Assembly (NCBI RefSeq): GCF_017094525.1
Contig: NZ_CP064788.1
Location: 806,001 to 870,000, forward strand
Direction of reading: 5' to 3'
Length of the DNA: 64,000 bases
DNA from: Halapricum desulfuricans
GTDB lineage: Archaea > Halobacteriota > Halobacteria > Halobacteriales > Haloarculaceae
A model generated the notes under the pieces. The model saw only the letters and a program-made list of their open reading frames with translations, was not told the origin of the DNA and did no database searches. Position 1 is the stretch's first letter. Each line of letters starts with the position of its first letter. The position numbers were made by a program, and so were the translations under genes. Of this stretch, positions 47,593-56,432 are shown one piece after another.

Positions 47593-49014
47593 ATGAGTAC
47601 CCACGTCGCAATCATCGGTGCGTACGGTAGCGCCGGCGGTGCGGTCGCGAAACAGCTCGCCGACGACCCGGAGATCGAACTCACGCTGATCGACGACGGC
47701 GACCCCGGCGGCGGGCTGTGTATCCTCCGCGGTTGCATGCCCTCGAAAGAGGTCATCTCGGCCGCGAAACACCGATTCGCGGCCCGGCGAGACGACCGGC
47801 TCGTCGGTGACCTCCCCGACGTCGATCTCGAACGGACGGTCGAACGCAAGAACGAGCACACCTCTGGATGGGCCGGACACCGGCGCAGCGGAATCGAGTC
47901 GCTCGCCGAGCGCGAGGACGTCGAACTCCTCCGGGAGACGGCGACGTTCGTCGACGACCGCGTGATCGAGGTCGGCGACCGGACGATCGAACTCGACTAC
48001 GTCGTGATCGCGACGGGATCGACGCCGAGCGTCCCGCCGATTCCAGGTATCGAAGACGTGGATGTCAACACGAGCGCCGACGTGCTCGACGCGACGGCGT
48101 TCGAGGACTCGGCGGTCGTGCTCGGGCTGGGATACATCGGGCTCGAACTCGCGCCCTATCTCAGCGAGGCCGGCGGCATGGACGTGACCGCGATCGACGT
48201 CCTTCCGGAGCTGTTGCCCGAGGCCGACGACGGGTTCGGCGAGGAACTGGCCGACTACTATCGCGAGGAGTTCGACATGGACGTGCTTCTGGACGCCCAG
48301 GCTAGTCAGATCGAGGCGACCGAGGACGGCGGCGTGCGCGTAACCGTCGACGACGGGGCCGAGGTCGTCGAGGCGGACCAGCTGTTCTCGTTTACCGGCC
48401 GCGAGCCGGCGCTCGACGGACTCGGTATCGAGAACACGTCGCTGTCGCCCGGCGAGAACTGGGTCGGTGCCACGATGCAGGCCGGAAACGACGAGCGCGT
48501 GTTCGTCGTGGGCGACGCCAACGGCCGCGAGCCGATCCTGCACATCTCGAAAGAGCAGGCCGCGACGGCCGCGACGAACATCCAGGCACACCGCGAAGGT
48601 GGCGATCTCACCGAACACGACTCCACGCATCACCACGTCATGTTCTCCGGACTCGCGCGGCTGCCGTTCGTCCGCGTCGGCCACTCCGCCGACTCCGCCG
48701 AGGAGGCCGGACTCGACTACGTCGCCGTCGACTCCCGCGCCGAGGACGACGGCGTGTTCAAGGCCAAAGACGCCTCCGAGGGCTGGGCCCGGCTGGTCGT
48801 CGCGCCGGACGGGACCGTGCTGGGCTATCAGGGGCTGCACTACCACGCCGACGCGATGGCCAAGACGATGCAACTCGCCGTCGAGATGGAACTGGATGTC
48901 CGCGAGATCCCCAACCGGGCGTATCACCCCACCACGCCGGAGATCCTCGACGCGCTGTTCCGGAAGGCCACCGAGAAACTGGCCGAGCGCGACGCGGCGA
49001 CTGCGACGCAATAA
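47593..49014 (+). CDS. FAD-dependent pyridine nucleotide-disulfide oxidoreductase (DLD/MerA-like)
   Basis: 473 residues. The FAD motif VAIIGAYGSAGGAVA begins at residue 5; the redox disulfide is C43-x4-C48 in GGLCILRGCMPSK; ATGSTPSVPPIPG, the NAD(P) motif LGLGYIGLELAPYL and VFVVGDANGREPILH follow; the C-terminal HPTTPEILDAL gives the His that works with the neighbouring subunit. This is the lipoamide dehydrogenase/mercuric reductase/glutathione reductase fold. CILRGC instead of the usual CLNVGC, and no metal-binding N-terminus, leave the substrate open; a thiol such as gamma-glutamylcysteine disulfide is possible (inference). Confidence 0.85.
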   Translation: MSTHVAIIGAYGSAGGAVAKQLADDPEIELTLIDDGDPGGGLCILRGCMPSKEVISAAKHRFAARRDDRLVGDLPDVDLERTVERKNEHTSGWAGHRRSGIESLAEREDVELLRETATFVDDRVIEVGDRTIELDYVVIATGSTPSVPPIPGIEDVDVNTSADVLDATAFEDSAVVLGLGYIGLELAPYLSEAGGMDVTAIDVLPELLPEADDGFGEELADYYREEFDMDVLLDAQASQIEATEDGGVRVTVDDGAEVVEADQLFSFTGREPALDGLGIENTSLSPGENWVGATMQAGNDERVFVVGDANGREPILHISKEQAATAATNIQAHREGGDLTEHDSTHHHVMFSGLARLPFVRVGHSADSAEEAGLDYVAVDSRAEDDGVFKAKDASEGWARLVVAPDGTVLGYQGLHYHADAMAKTMQLAVEMELDVREIPNRAYHPTTPEILDALFRKATEKLAERDAATATQ

Positions 49015-49084
49015 CGCCCGCGCAATATTCTCGACGGAAGCGCGAACCAGAACCTACTAGCGACTGGTCTACCCAGAGAGAGAT

Positions 49085-50461
49085 ATGCCAGCCGAACTGA
49101 CGATCTACGAGGACCGGCTCGCCCGTCAGATGGACGCGGGCGAGTTCGTCCTCGCGGTCGTGACGGCGACGAAGCCCGACTTCTACAAGCAGGCCCCGGT
49201 CGTGACGGCCGCCCGGGAGGCGGGCGTTCCGACGTTCGTCCTCCACACCGGCCAGCACTACGACGACGTGCTCGGCCACGGCCTCGCCGAGTACGGCATC
49301 GAGGACCGCGTCGCGGTCGATCTGGCGATCCGCGGATCGCTCTCGGAGAAGACCGCACAGGTCCACCGGCGGATCGACGAACTCACCGATACCCTCGAAC
49401 AGCGATGGCCCGACACGACGGTCCTGCCGATCGTCCACGGGGACACCCACGCCGCCGGGATCGTCCCGCAGGCGTGGCTGTTCGCCACCAACCAGGCCGT
49501 CGCCCACAACGAGGCCGGACTGCGCGGGATGTCGCCCGATTTTGAGGGCTACGAGGACGTTCCCGCGTTCGTCGACGCCCAATGGACCGGCGAGTGGTCG
49601 ATCAACCGCGCCGAACCGTTCCCCGAACAGTACGACACCTTCGTCGGGTCGGCGGGTTCGATCTATCACTTCGCGCCGGTCGAACTCAACCGCGAGCACC
49701 TCCAGCGCGAGGGATACCCGGCCGCAGTCGAGGACGACGAGCGGATCCCCGTGGTCGGCAACAGCGTCGTCGACGCAATCGATCTGAAACGCGACGCCGA
49801 CCTCGAGGAGAGCGTCTTCGACATCTATCCCGTGCTGGAGGAACGCGACGACTGGATCCGCGTCGACATCCACCGGCGGGCGAACCTCCTGCCCGACCGT
49901 TTCCGGGCCATCGTCGAGGGCGTGATCGGGCTGGTCGAAGACGGCTACAACGTCAACTTCGTCGAGTTGACCGCGACCCGGAAGGCACTGGAACACTACG
50001 GCTATCGCGACCGACTGCTCGAACTCGACCAGCAGCGCGAGAACTTCCTGTTTACCGGGCTCTGGAAGAAACACGCCCACGTCTACGAGTTTCTCACCTC
50101 CGGGCAGTGTTTCGCCGAGTTCACTGACTCGGGGAGCATGCAGGAGGAACTCAATTACATCGACGAGGCGATCAGCCTGACGGCCCGGTTCAACACCGAC
50201 CGTCCGGAGACGGTCTTCGAGGCCGGGACGAACCTGCTGGTCCCGCCGGTCGACGGCGAATACGTCCGCGAGATGGTCGAGTACGTCGCCGAGACCGACG
50301 CCGTCCGCGAGGAGATCCAGACCGGACCGAACCTCTACGGCGAGAACGTCGGTGAGTCGATCGTCGAGTTCCTACAGGAGAAACGCGAGGCGACGCCCTT
50401 CGACTGGGCCCACGAGCGCGTCGGCTTCGAGACAGGCGAGCAGGACTTCGAGTATCTCTAG
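49085..50461 (+). CDS. UDP-N-acetylglucosamine 2-epimerase-like enzyme
   Basis: 458 residues, longer than typical WecB (~370). VTATKPDFYKQAPVV, LHTGQHYDDVL, VLPIVHGDTHAAGIVPQAWLF, HNEAGLRGMSPD and VGNSVVDAI correspond to the WecB/MnaA blocks for nucleotide-sugar binding and the catalytic acids. The C-terminal ~90 residues (from about 365) are an extra region with DRPETVFEAGTNLLVPP. It would convert UDP-GlcNAc to UDP-ManNAc. No other glycan genes are nearby, so the pathway it serves is unclear. Its stop shares CTAG with the convergent MATE gene. Confidence 0.85.
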   Translation: MPAELTIYEDRLARQMDAGEFVLAVVTATKPDFYKQAPVVTAAREAGVPTFVLHTGQHYDDVLGHGLAEYGIEDRVAVDLAIRGSLSEKTAQVHRRIDELTDTLEQRWPDTTVLPIVHGDTHAAGIVPQAWLFATNQAVAHNEAGLRGMSPDFEGYEDVPAFVDAQWTGEWSINRAEPFPEQYDTFVGSAGSIYHFAPVELNREHLQREGYPAAVEDDERIPVVGNSVVDAIDLKRDADLEESVFDIYPVLEERDDWIRVDIHRRANLLPDRFRAIVEGVIGLVEDGYNVNFVELTATRKALEHYGYRDRLLELDQQRENFLFTGLWKKHAHVYEFLTSGQCFAEFTDSGSMQEELNYIDEAISLTARFNTDRPETVFEAGTNLLVPPVDGEYVREMVEYVAETDAVREEIQTGPNLYGENVGESIVEFLQEKREATPFDWAHERVGFETGEQDFEYL

Positions 50462-51954
50462 TCGTTCGCGGGCGCAGCGTCGGGCCGGTACTCGCGGCTG
50501 ATCGCGCGCCACTTGCCGGTCGCGAAGCGGTAGTAGTTGATCACGGCCGGAATCCCGCTCTCGGCCAAAAAGGCCAGATACAGTCCCCAGACGCCGAGCG
50601 GCGTCGTCGCGCCGAGATACGCAAGCGGGATCGCGCCGGCGAACATTCCCAGCGCCTGACTGTAAAACGGCCAGCGAGTGTCGCCGGTCGCGTCGAGCGC
50701 TCCTGCGATGGTCGCCTTGACCGCCTGGGGGAGAATGGCGATGCTCGCGGCGTAGATCAGCCCGACCGCGATCGCCGTGCCGTCAGACTGGACGCCGAAC
50801 AGTTGGACGAGCTGGGTCGCGAAAACCGCCGTCAGCGCTGCGCCGAGCGCGTAGACGGCCACGGCCAGTCGCGTGATCTCGATCCCGTAGGATTCGGCGG
50901 TGTCCTCGTTTTCCGCGCCGAGTTCCTGTCCGACAAGACTCGAGGCGGCCAGCCCGAAGCCCCAGCCGGGCGTGTTCATCAGCCCCCAGATGCGTCGGAC
51001 GACGATGTACGCCGCGAGCACCGTCGGCCCGATCATGCCGACGATCGCCAGCATCGGGAAGCGCGCGACCGTCCAGACGCTGTTTCGCCCGGCGACCGGC
51101 AGCCCGATGGTCACCAGATCAGACAGCGTCTCCCGATCGAAATAGCGACTGACGAGAGCGACCTCGGCCGGGAACGCTCTGGTCGCGGGCAGCCGACCGA
51201 CGACGAGACTTCCGGCGAAGACGGTCGTGACGACGGCGTTCGAGACGACCGTCCCGATGGCCGCCCCGACGACGCCCATGTTCAGCCCGAATATCAGCAC
51301 GGCGTTGATCGCGATGTTCGCCAGGGCACCGCCGGCGCGGACGACCATCGGCGTCCAGGCGTCGTCGACGCCGATGTAGACCCGGCTGCCGATGAGGTTC
51401 AGCCCCGCGAAGGGCACGCCCAGCCCGAGGATTTTGAGGTAGTCGCTCCCGTATTCGATCGTTCTGGGATCGCCGGTCAGCAGGCTGATCAACTCCGTCG
51501 GGAACAGCCAGAACAGCGCCGTCACCGGCAGCGTCAGGACGACGACGAGCGCGGCGCTGGAGCGGATCGCCTGCCCCATCTGGTCGTAGCGCTCGGCGCC
51601 GTACCGCTGGGAGACCAGCGCGACCGTCCCGGCGGCGACTCCGCCGCCCAGCGAGAACGCCAACCCCCAGAACGGACCCGCGAGCCCGACGCCGTTGATG
51701 GCGAACTGCCCGAGGGCGGCCCCGACCATCGCCACGTCGACGGCGTTTTTCGACATCCGGGCGATTCCCGTGACGATCCGCGGCCACGCCAGGTCCGCCG
51801 TCCGGCGCGTGCGCTCACAGTCGACGAGTCCGAAGCGATTCAGCACGAGCCCGGCCGCGACGATGATCGCCCTGATCGGATTGCGCGCGAAGCGAGCCAC
51901 AGCCGGGACTATCCGTCGCACGACCGACGCCAGACGACTGGACGGAGGGGACAC
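50458..51954 (-). CDS. MATE-family multidrug/cation antiporter
   Basis: 498 residues, twelve hydrophobic segments in two MATE halves. Typical blocks are KNAVDVAMVGAALGQFAINGVGLAG, LVSQRYGAERYDQMGQAI and VGQELGAENEDTAESYG. An N-terminal ~45-residue extension with Arg-rich and hydrophobic parts precedes the first MATE helix. It would expel organic cations or drugs with Na+ or H+. The start at 51954 is a GTG; an internal start nearer residue 65 would remove the extension. The 126 bp upstream hold AT-rich promoter-like DNA. Confidence 0.9.
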   Translation of the reverse strand: MSPPSSRLASVVRRIVPAVARFARNPIRAIIVAAGLVLNRFGLVDCERTRRTADLAWPRIVTGIARMSKNAVDVAMVGAALGQFAINGVGLAGPFWGLAFSLGGGVAAGTVALVSQRYGAERYDQMGQAIRSSAALVVVLTLPVTALFWLFPTELISLLTGDPRTIEYGSDYLKILGLGVPFAGLNLIGSRVYIGVDDAWTPMVVRAGGALANIAINAVLIFGLNMGVVGAAIGTVVSNAVVTTVFAGSLVVGRLPATRAFPAEVALVSRYFDRETLSDLVTIGLPVAGRNSVWTVARFPMLAIVGMIGPTVLAAYIVVRRIWGLMNTPGWGFGLAASSLVGQELGAENEDTAESYGIEITRLAVAVYALGAALTAVFATQLVQLFGVQSDGTAIAVGLIYAASIAILPQAVKATIAGALDATGDTRWPFYSQALGMFAGAIPLAYLGATTPLGVWGLYLAFLAESGIPAVINYYRFATGKWRAISREYRPDAAPAND

Positions 51955-52080
51955 AGGACTGTTTCAGTCTAGTGATTCCGTGGGTTAATCGGTTTTCATC
52001 TGCGATCCGTCCGACAACGACTATCACATCTGAAACCAGTACAACAACTGTCGCATGAATTGAATAAATGTCCGACACAG

Positions 52081-52830
52081 TCACAGCCGCCGATACGGCC
52101 CGAGTCGCGTGCCGTCAAGCAGGTACGCTTGCCCGTTGTCCAGTCCCTCGGGCAGGAACGGCGAGAGGAAGTCCCGTCCCTCGACGTTGACCCACGTCCC
52201 GCCGGAGCGATCGTTGAACGCGGGGAAGACGACCAGTTCGGCCGAGACCGCGCCCAGTCGATCGCCGTACTGGTCGCGAAACGGGGTCAGGTCGAGGCCC
52301 CCTCGAAGCCAGACGCGCTCGACGCGAGCGCCGCCGACCTCGTCTTCCAGTCGGACGACCGGGTGTTCGTGAGCGACACACACCGTGTCGGCCTCGAGCA
52401 CGGCCGGCGCGGGCCAGGTGTGCCCGTGTGCGAACCCGACCGCGCCGATCCGCGTGCCGTCGCCGTCGGTTACCGTCACGTCGGGCCGGTCGCCGACGAC
52501 GGACTCGATCTCGCCGTCGTGGTTGCCCTTGACGATCGTGATCGGGACGGCGACGGAATCGAGCAACGCCTCGATCTCGGTGCGTTCCTCGCCGGTCGGC
52601 TCGCCGATCGTGGTCGCCAGATCGCCGAGCACGACGAGCCGGTCGGAGTCAGTCTCCGCAAGCAGTGCCAGCAGTCGCTCGCGGCGCTGGCGATCGGCGG
52701 GGTCGAGTTCGACGCCCTCACGCCGGAGATGGACCTCCAGCCCGGCGTGGTAGTCCGCGACGACGAGCGCGCGTCGCTGGCCGGTGTCGGCGACCGCGGC
52801 GGGCGCGTCGGGGATCGGCTCGACGGCCAT
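52081..52830 (-). CDS. Metallophosphoesterase, RPA operon partner
   Basis: 249 residues. Two-metal phosphoesterase motifs: VADYHAGLE, VVLGDLATTIGE, VKGNHDG, FAHGHTWP. This is the calcineurin-like family that closes the rpa-rpap operon in haloarchaea. The ATG at 52830 overlaps the rpap stop (TGATG), which settles the start. The substrate is unknown; its link with RPA suggests a nucleic-acid-related role. Confidence 0.88.
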   Translation of the reverse strand: MAVEPIPDAPAAVADTGQRRALVVADYHAGLEVHLRREGVELDPADRQRRERLLALLAETDSDRLVVLGDLATTIGEPTGEERTEIEALLDSVAVPITIVKGNHDGEIESVVGDRPDVTVTDGDGTRIGAVGFAHGHTWPAPAVLEADTVCVAHEHPVVRLEDEVGGARVERVWLRGGLDLTPFRDQYGDRLGAVSAELVVFPAFNDRSGGTWVNVEGRDFLSPFLPEGLDNGQAYLLDGTRLGPYRRL

Positions 52831-54305
52831 CAGATCGGCTTGAGCGTCTCGTCGTCGGGCTCGTAACACCGGCCGTTCATCAGCGCGTCCTGCACCGCGT
52901 CCTCGACGGCCCCGGGGTCGGCCCCCTGCTCGTCGACGACGGCGGCGATCACCTGCTCGCGGTCCGCGCCGCCGCCGTCGTCCAGCTCCGTCATCGCGTC
53001 CATGACCGCGTCTTCCAGATCCAGTTCGGCGGCTTCGTCCGCATCTGTGCTTTCCTCGACGGTCGACTCGGATCCGGCAGCCGGCTCGTCTGCGCGCGCC
53101 CCGGCCGCCGGTTCGCTCTCGGCGAGGTCTTCCGGATCGGGCTTCTCGATGTCCGCCTGCCCGGGCTCGTCGACTTCCGTCCCGCTCTGGAAGTCGGTGC
53201 CGTACTCCGAGCGGACCTCCTCGCGGGTCTCCTCGTCGAGGTCGAACTCGCCCGGCTCGAAATCACCGAGATCGTCTTCTTCGACACCGGCGTCCTCTTC
53301 TTCGGTGCCCGCGGTCGACTCGGGAGTCGCCGCCTCTGATCCTGATGTCCCGGCTTCAGATCCGCCCGTCTCAGCCTCGCCACCTGCCTCGGCCGTCCGC
53401 GATTCGGTGCCTTCAGCCGGGACGGCTGGCTCCTCGATCTCCCCGGGTGCTTCGGGCTCGTCGGGCATGTCCTCGGCCGTGCTCGCCTCGCTGGCGGCCT
53501 CTCCTGCTGTCCCGGCCCGGGAGTCCGCCGTCGCTGTGCCCGGTTCGGGTTCCTCAACCGTCTCGGGGGACGACAGTTCGAGGTCGGCGAGACGCGACAG
53601 ATCGGCTTCGCCGCTCGCATCGGGCGTGACTGACTGGTCAGTGACTTCCTCGCGTTCGCCAGCGACCACTTCCAGCGCCTCCAGGGCGGTCCGGCGGAGC
53701 GCGTCGAGATAGGGGCCGCCGGTCCCGTAGTGGTCGACCGCTAGCGGGATCCCGGCCGCCAGCCCCTCGGGAACGCCCTGCTCGGCCAGCCGTTCCCGTA
53801 ACTCCTCACCGTCGACGTCGCTGTCCAGTGCTCCGGCCATCGTCCCGACCCGTTCGAGCGTGCGCTCGGCGGTCCGCACCGTCCACCGATCGCGCGTCTC
53901 GGCGTCGACCTCGTTGACGCTCTCGGGCCGGACCGAGGTGTAGATCACGTCGCTATCCTCGGGCTGGAAGGTGCGGGCTTTACCGGCGACGGCGACGAAC
54001 GCCGGCGGTTCGGCGCGTTCGAGGAACGTCTGGGCGTCGGGCTGGTACTGACCGGCGTAGACGACGAACGCCCCGGTCGGGTCGACGACTCGCGCGCGCA
54101 GGACGTCGTCGCTGACCGGCTGGACCTCCGTCAGGACGCCGACGACGAACAGCCGGTTGACCCGCGCGCCCGTCGGCGTGATCACGTAGTTCGGCGCGCG
54201 TTCCTCGTCGCTCTCGGCGTACGAGAAATCGCTGTCTTCGAATTCGCTGGCGAACAGCCGGTAGGCGACCTCCCGGCGGTTGACTGTCTCCTCGTCGGCG
54301 CTCAT
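52830..54305 (-). CDS. rpap: RPA-associated protein (Rpap)
   Basis: 491 residues. The N-terminal ~200 residues hold an OB-like fold (EVAYRLFASEFEDSDFSY, PTGARVNRLFVVGVLTEV, VDPTGAFVVYAGQYQPDA). Residues ~235-420 are a very acidic Glu/Ala/Thr/Ser-rich low-complexity region, and the last ~60 form a small helical domain ending in GRCYEPDDETLKPI. Haloarchaeal Rpap proteins work with RPA in single-strand DNA binding and repair (literature on Haloferax). The ATG overlaps the rpa stop. Confidence 0.88.
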   Translation of the reverse strand: MSADEETVNRREVAYRLFASEFEDSDFSYAESDEERAPNYVITPTGARVNRLFVVGVLTEVQPVSDDVLRARVVDPTGAFVVYAGQYQPDAQTFLERAEPPAFVAVAGKARTFQPEDSDVIYTSVRPESVNEVDAETRDRWTVRTAERTLERVGTMAGALDSDVDGEELRERLAEQGVPEGLAAGIPLAVDHYGTGGPYLDALRRTALEALEVVAGEREEVTDQSVTPDASGEADLSRLADLELSSPETVEEPEPGTATADSRAGTAGEAASEASTAEDMPDEPEAPGEIEEPAVPAEGTESRTAEAGGEAETGGSEAGTSGSEAATPESTAGTEEEDAGVEEDDLGDFEPGEFDLDEETREEVRSEYGTDFQSGTEVDEPGQADIEKPDPEDLAESEPAAGARADEPAAGSESTVEESTDADEAAELDLEDAVMDAMTELDDGGGADREQVIAAVVDEQGADPGAVEDAVQDALMNGRCYEPDDETLKPI

Positions 54306-55576
54306 GGGTTCACCTCAGCGAGCAGCGCGGTCGCGCGATCGGCCGGATCGTCGGCCACCTCAGCGAAGGCCGTGGCGTTCAGGTTCGCTCCGTACTCGTC
54401 GATGCTCAGCGTGCCGCGAACGCGGAACGAGCGACCGACGATCGCCTCCCGGATGGTATCTGCGACGACTTCCTTGTCCATCGCGTCGCGGGCGTGTTCG
54501 CGGGCGTCCTCGACGTCGCCGCCGTAGATCTCGGCGGTGAGTTCGTCGTCGAGGATTGCCGTGACCGTACCGGTCCCGTCGTCGAGGATGGCCTTCGTCC
54601 GAAGGTCCTCGACGGGTTCGACCTGTCCGTGGGTGCGACACTGCCCGTTCTGGACGATCCGCCCGCACTCGGGACAGCGCTCGATCAACCCCGATCCGTC
54701 GCGGACGGCGATGACGTCGCCGCGGACCTCGACGTCGAACATCCCACCGGAGTCGAGCGCCTCCCGGATCGACAGTTCCGGCGCCGACTCGGCGGCCTCG
54801 ACCGTCCGATCGAGCACCTCGACGGTCGAGAACTCCGAGACGTTGATCGACGGCGCGCCGCGGAACTCCCGGACGTAGGTGTTCTCGATCCGGACCGACG
54901 CACCCTCCTCGATCTCGGGGTGGGGATCCCAGTCGGTGAATGGCAGCCGCGCCGTCTCGTCGGCGAGCACGCCGCTGAGGATCTCCGTCTCGCCGTCCCG
55001 GCCGTCGATCATCTTGCGCTCGCACTCGAGGACGGTCACCTCGACGGCGGCCCCGCGGTCGCCGGCCTCGAGGTCGATCAGTGCCGCGCCGCCCCCGATC
55101 TCGTAGGGGACCGACAGCGACTGTTCGCGTTTCTCGACGCTGGTGGACTCGCCGAGGTTCAACTCGGCGTTTCCCTCCCATTCCCGGACGCCGGCGTTGC
55201 CCGCACGGATCGTGTCACCGGGCTCGAGATCGAAGTCCTCCCAGGCGGTGTAGGACAGCGTTCCCGTCTGGTCGGCGATCTCGCCCTCGTAGATCGTGTG
55301 ATCCGCTCCCTGATAGCGGATCGATCGCTTGCCGACTGTGAGGACCCGTCCGGTGACGGTGACGTTCGAGTCTTCGGGCGTGACATCGGCCAGATCCTTG
55401 CTCTCGGGTTCCGAACCGGAGCTGTCGTCGCTGTCGCCGTACTTCCGGCGGAGACTCTGTTTGGCTTCCTCCAGCGGGACGCTGTAGGACACCAGGTTCT
55501 CCAGGTCGCGTTTGACCTCCGTCTTGTCTGCGCCGAGGGCGGAGGCGAGCTCCTCGGCCTCGCTGTCGAGATTCAT
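54302..55576 (-). CDS. rpa: Replication protein A with zinc finger
   Basis: 424 residues. An N-terminal helical segment precedes several OB folds (VTVTGRVLTVGKR; GTLSYTAWEDFDLEPGDTIR; VRIENTYVREFRGAPSINV) and a zinc finger CPECGRIVQNGQCRTHG near residue 300, followed by a last OB fold (DDGTGTVTAILDDE). It protects single-stranded DNA in replication and repair. ATG at 55576 is used because homology begins MNLDSEAEELA. First gene of the three-gene operon rpa-rpap-phosphoesterase, all overlapping. Confidence 0.92.
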   Translation of the reverse strand: MNLDSEAEELASALGADKTEVKRDLENLVSYSVPLEEAKQSLRRKYGDSDDSSGSEPESKDLADVTPEDSNVTVTGRVLTVGKRSIRYQGADHTIYEGEIADQTGTLSYTAWEDFDLEPGDTIRAGNAGVREWEGNAELNLGESTSVEKREQSLSVPYEIGGGAALIDLEAGDRGAAVEVTVLECERKMIDGRDGETEILSGVLADETARLPFTDWDPHPEIEEGASVRIENTYVREFRGAPSINVSEFSTVEVLDRTVEAAESAPELSIREALDSGGMFDVEVRGDVIAVRDGSGLIERCPECGRIVQNGQCRTHGQVEPVEDLRTKAILDDGTGTVTAILDDELTAEIYGGDVEDAREHARDAMDKEVVADTIREAIVGRSFRVRGTLSIDEYGANLNATAFAEVADDPADRATALLAEVNP

Positions 55577-55723
55577 CACCGGACGTTCGGCTGGCCACCA
55601 CAAAAAAGGTCCGTCGGCCCGGGACCGACACAGTGTATCTGACCCGTTACAACAGCCGTTATATGTGTGACAACGCTGAACAAATACTATGCTCCCGGGC
55701 GTTGTATTCGTAGTCGAAGGGCC

Positions 55724-55885
55724 ATGACACTCGGGACCGAGGTCGAACAGGCGATGCGTCGAACCGAACCGGACGATCCCGAGTTGCTGGTCTACGAGTG
55801 TGCGGACTGTGGACGGGCGTTCGCGCGCGAGCACGGAGCGTGTCCGGCTTGCGATGGGGCCGTGGTGGAAGTCCTGCTCCGATAG
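55724..55885 (+). CDS. Small zinc-ribbon protein
   Basis: 53 residues. Two CxxC knuckles, YECADCGRAFA and GACPACDG, form a rubredoxin-like zinc ribbon. A helical N-terminus precedes them. ATG at 55724 was chosen; an ATG at 55667 would add 19 residues without family support. It is divergent from rpa, with a TATA-like AAATACTAT about 38 bp upstream. Function unknown. Confidence 0.75.
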   Translation: MTLGTEVEQAMRRTEPDDPELLVYECADCGRAFAREHGACPACDGAVVEVLLR

Positions 55886-55911
55886 GCTTGTTTCCGGGAC
55901 CGTCGGGTACA

Positions 55912-55919
55912 GTTATGAC
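55912..55919 (+). promoter_or_regulatory. TATA-like element of the second usp gene
   Basis: GTTATGAC, about 26 bp before the ATG at 55942. Confidence 0.45.
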
Positions 55920-55941
55920 AGTTCCGACACGAGTGTAGCGT

Positions 55942-56373
55942 ATGTACGATCGGATACTCCTGCCGACGGACGGCTCGGAGGAGATCGAGCCAGTCATCGA
56001 ACACGCGGTCGAGCTGGCCGCCCACCACGACGCGACGCTGCACGCGCTGTACGTGCTCGATACGGCCTCGCTCAACAGTCTCCCGATGGAGACGTCCTGG
56101 GACACGATCTCGTCGATCCTCGAAGAGGAGGGGGCGGCCGCGCTCGACGTGATCGACGAGTACGCCGACGACGTGGTAATCGAACGGAAGATCGTCGAGG
56201 GATCGCCGAGCCGCCGGATCGTCCAGTACGCCGAAGACGAGGGGATGGTCCTCATCGTCATGGGCACCCACGGCCGCGGCGGGATCGATCGCCTGTTGCT
56301 GGGCAGCGTCGCCGAACGCGTCGTGCGAACCTCGTCAGTGCCCGTTCTGACCGTTCGTGTCGGCAGTGAGTGA
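55942..56373 (+). CDS. Universal stress protein (UspA family)
   Basis: 143 residues. ILLPTDGSEEIEPVIEHAV at the N-terminus and the complete ATP-binding loop MGTHGRGGIDRLLLGSVAERVVRTSSVPVL at the C-terminus (G-x2-G-x9-G-S/T). Compared with the usp at 45609 it keeps the canonical loop. Single gene, convergent with the MinD-like gene. Confidence 0.92.
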   Translation: MYDRILLPTDGSEEIEPVIEHAVELAAHHDATLHALYVLDTASLNSLPMETSWDTISSILEEEGAAALDVIDEYADDVVIERKIVEGSPSRRIVQYAEDEGMVLIVMGTHGRGGIDRLLLGSVAERVVRTSSVPVLTVRVGSE

Positions 56374-56432
56374 CATTGCATCCGTTGCAAATCCGTTCGG
56401 GATCGACCGTCCGCAGTCGGGTGGTCGAATCG

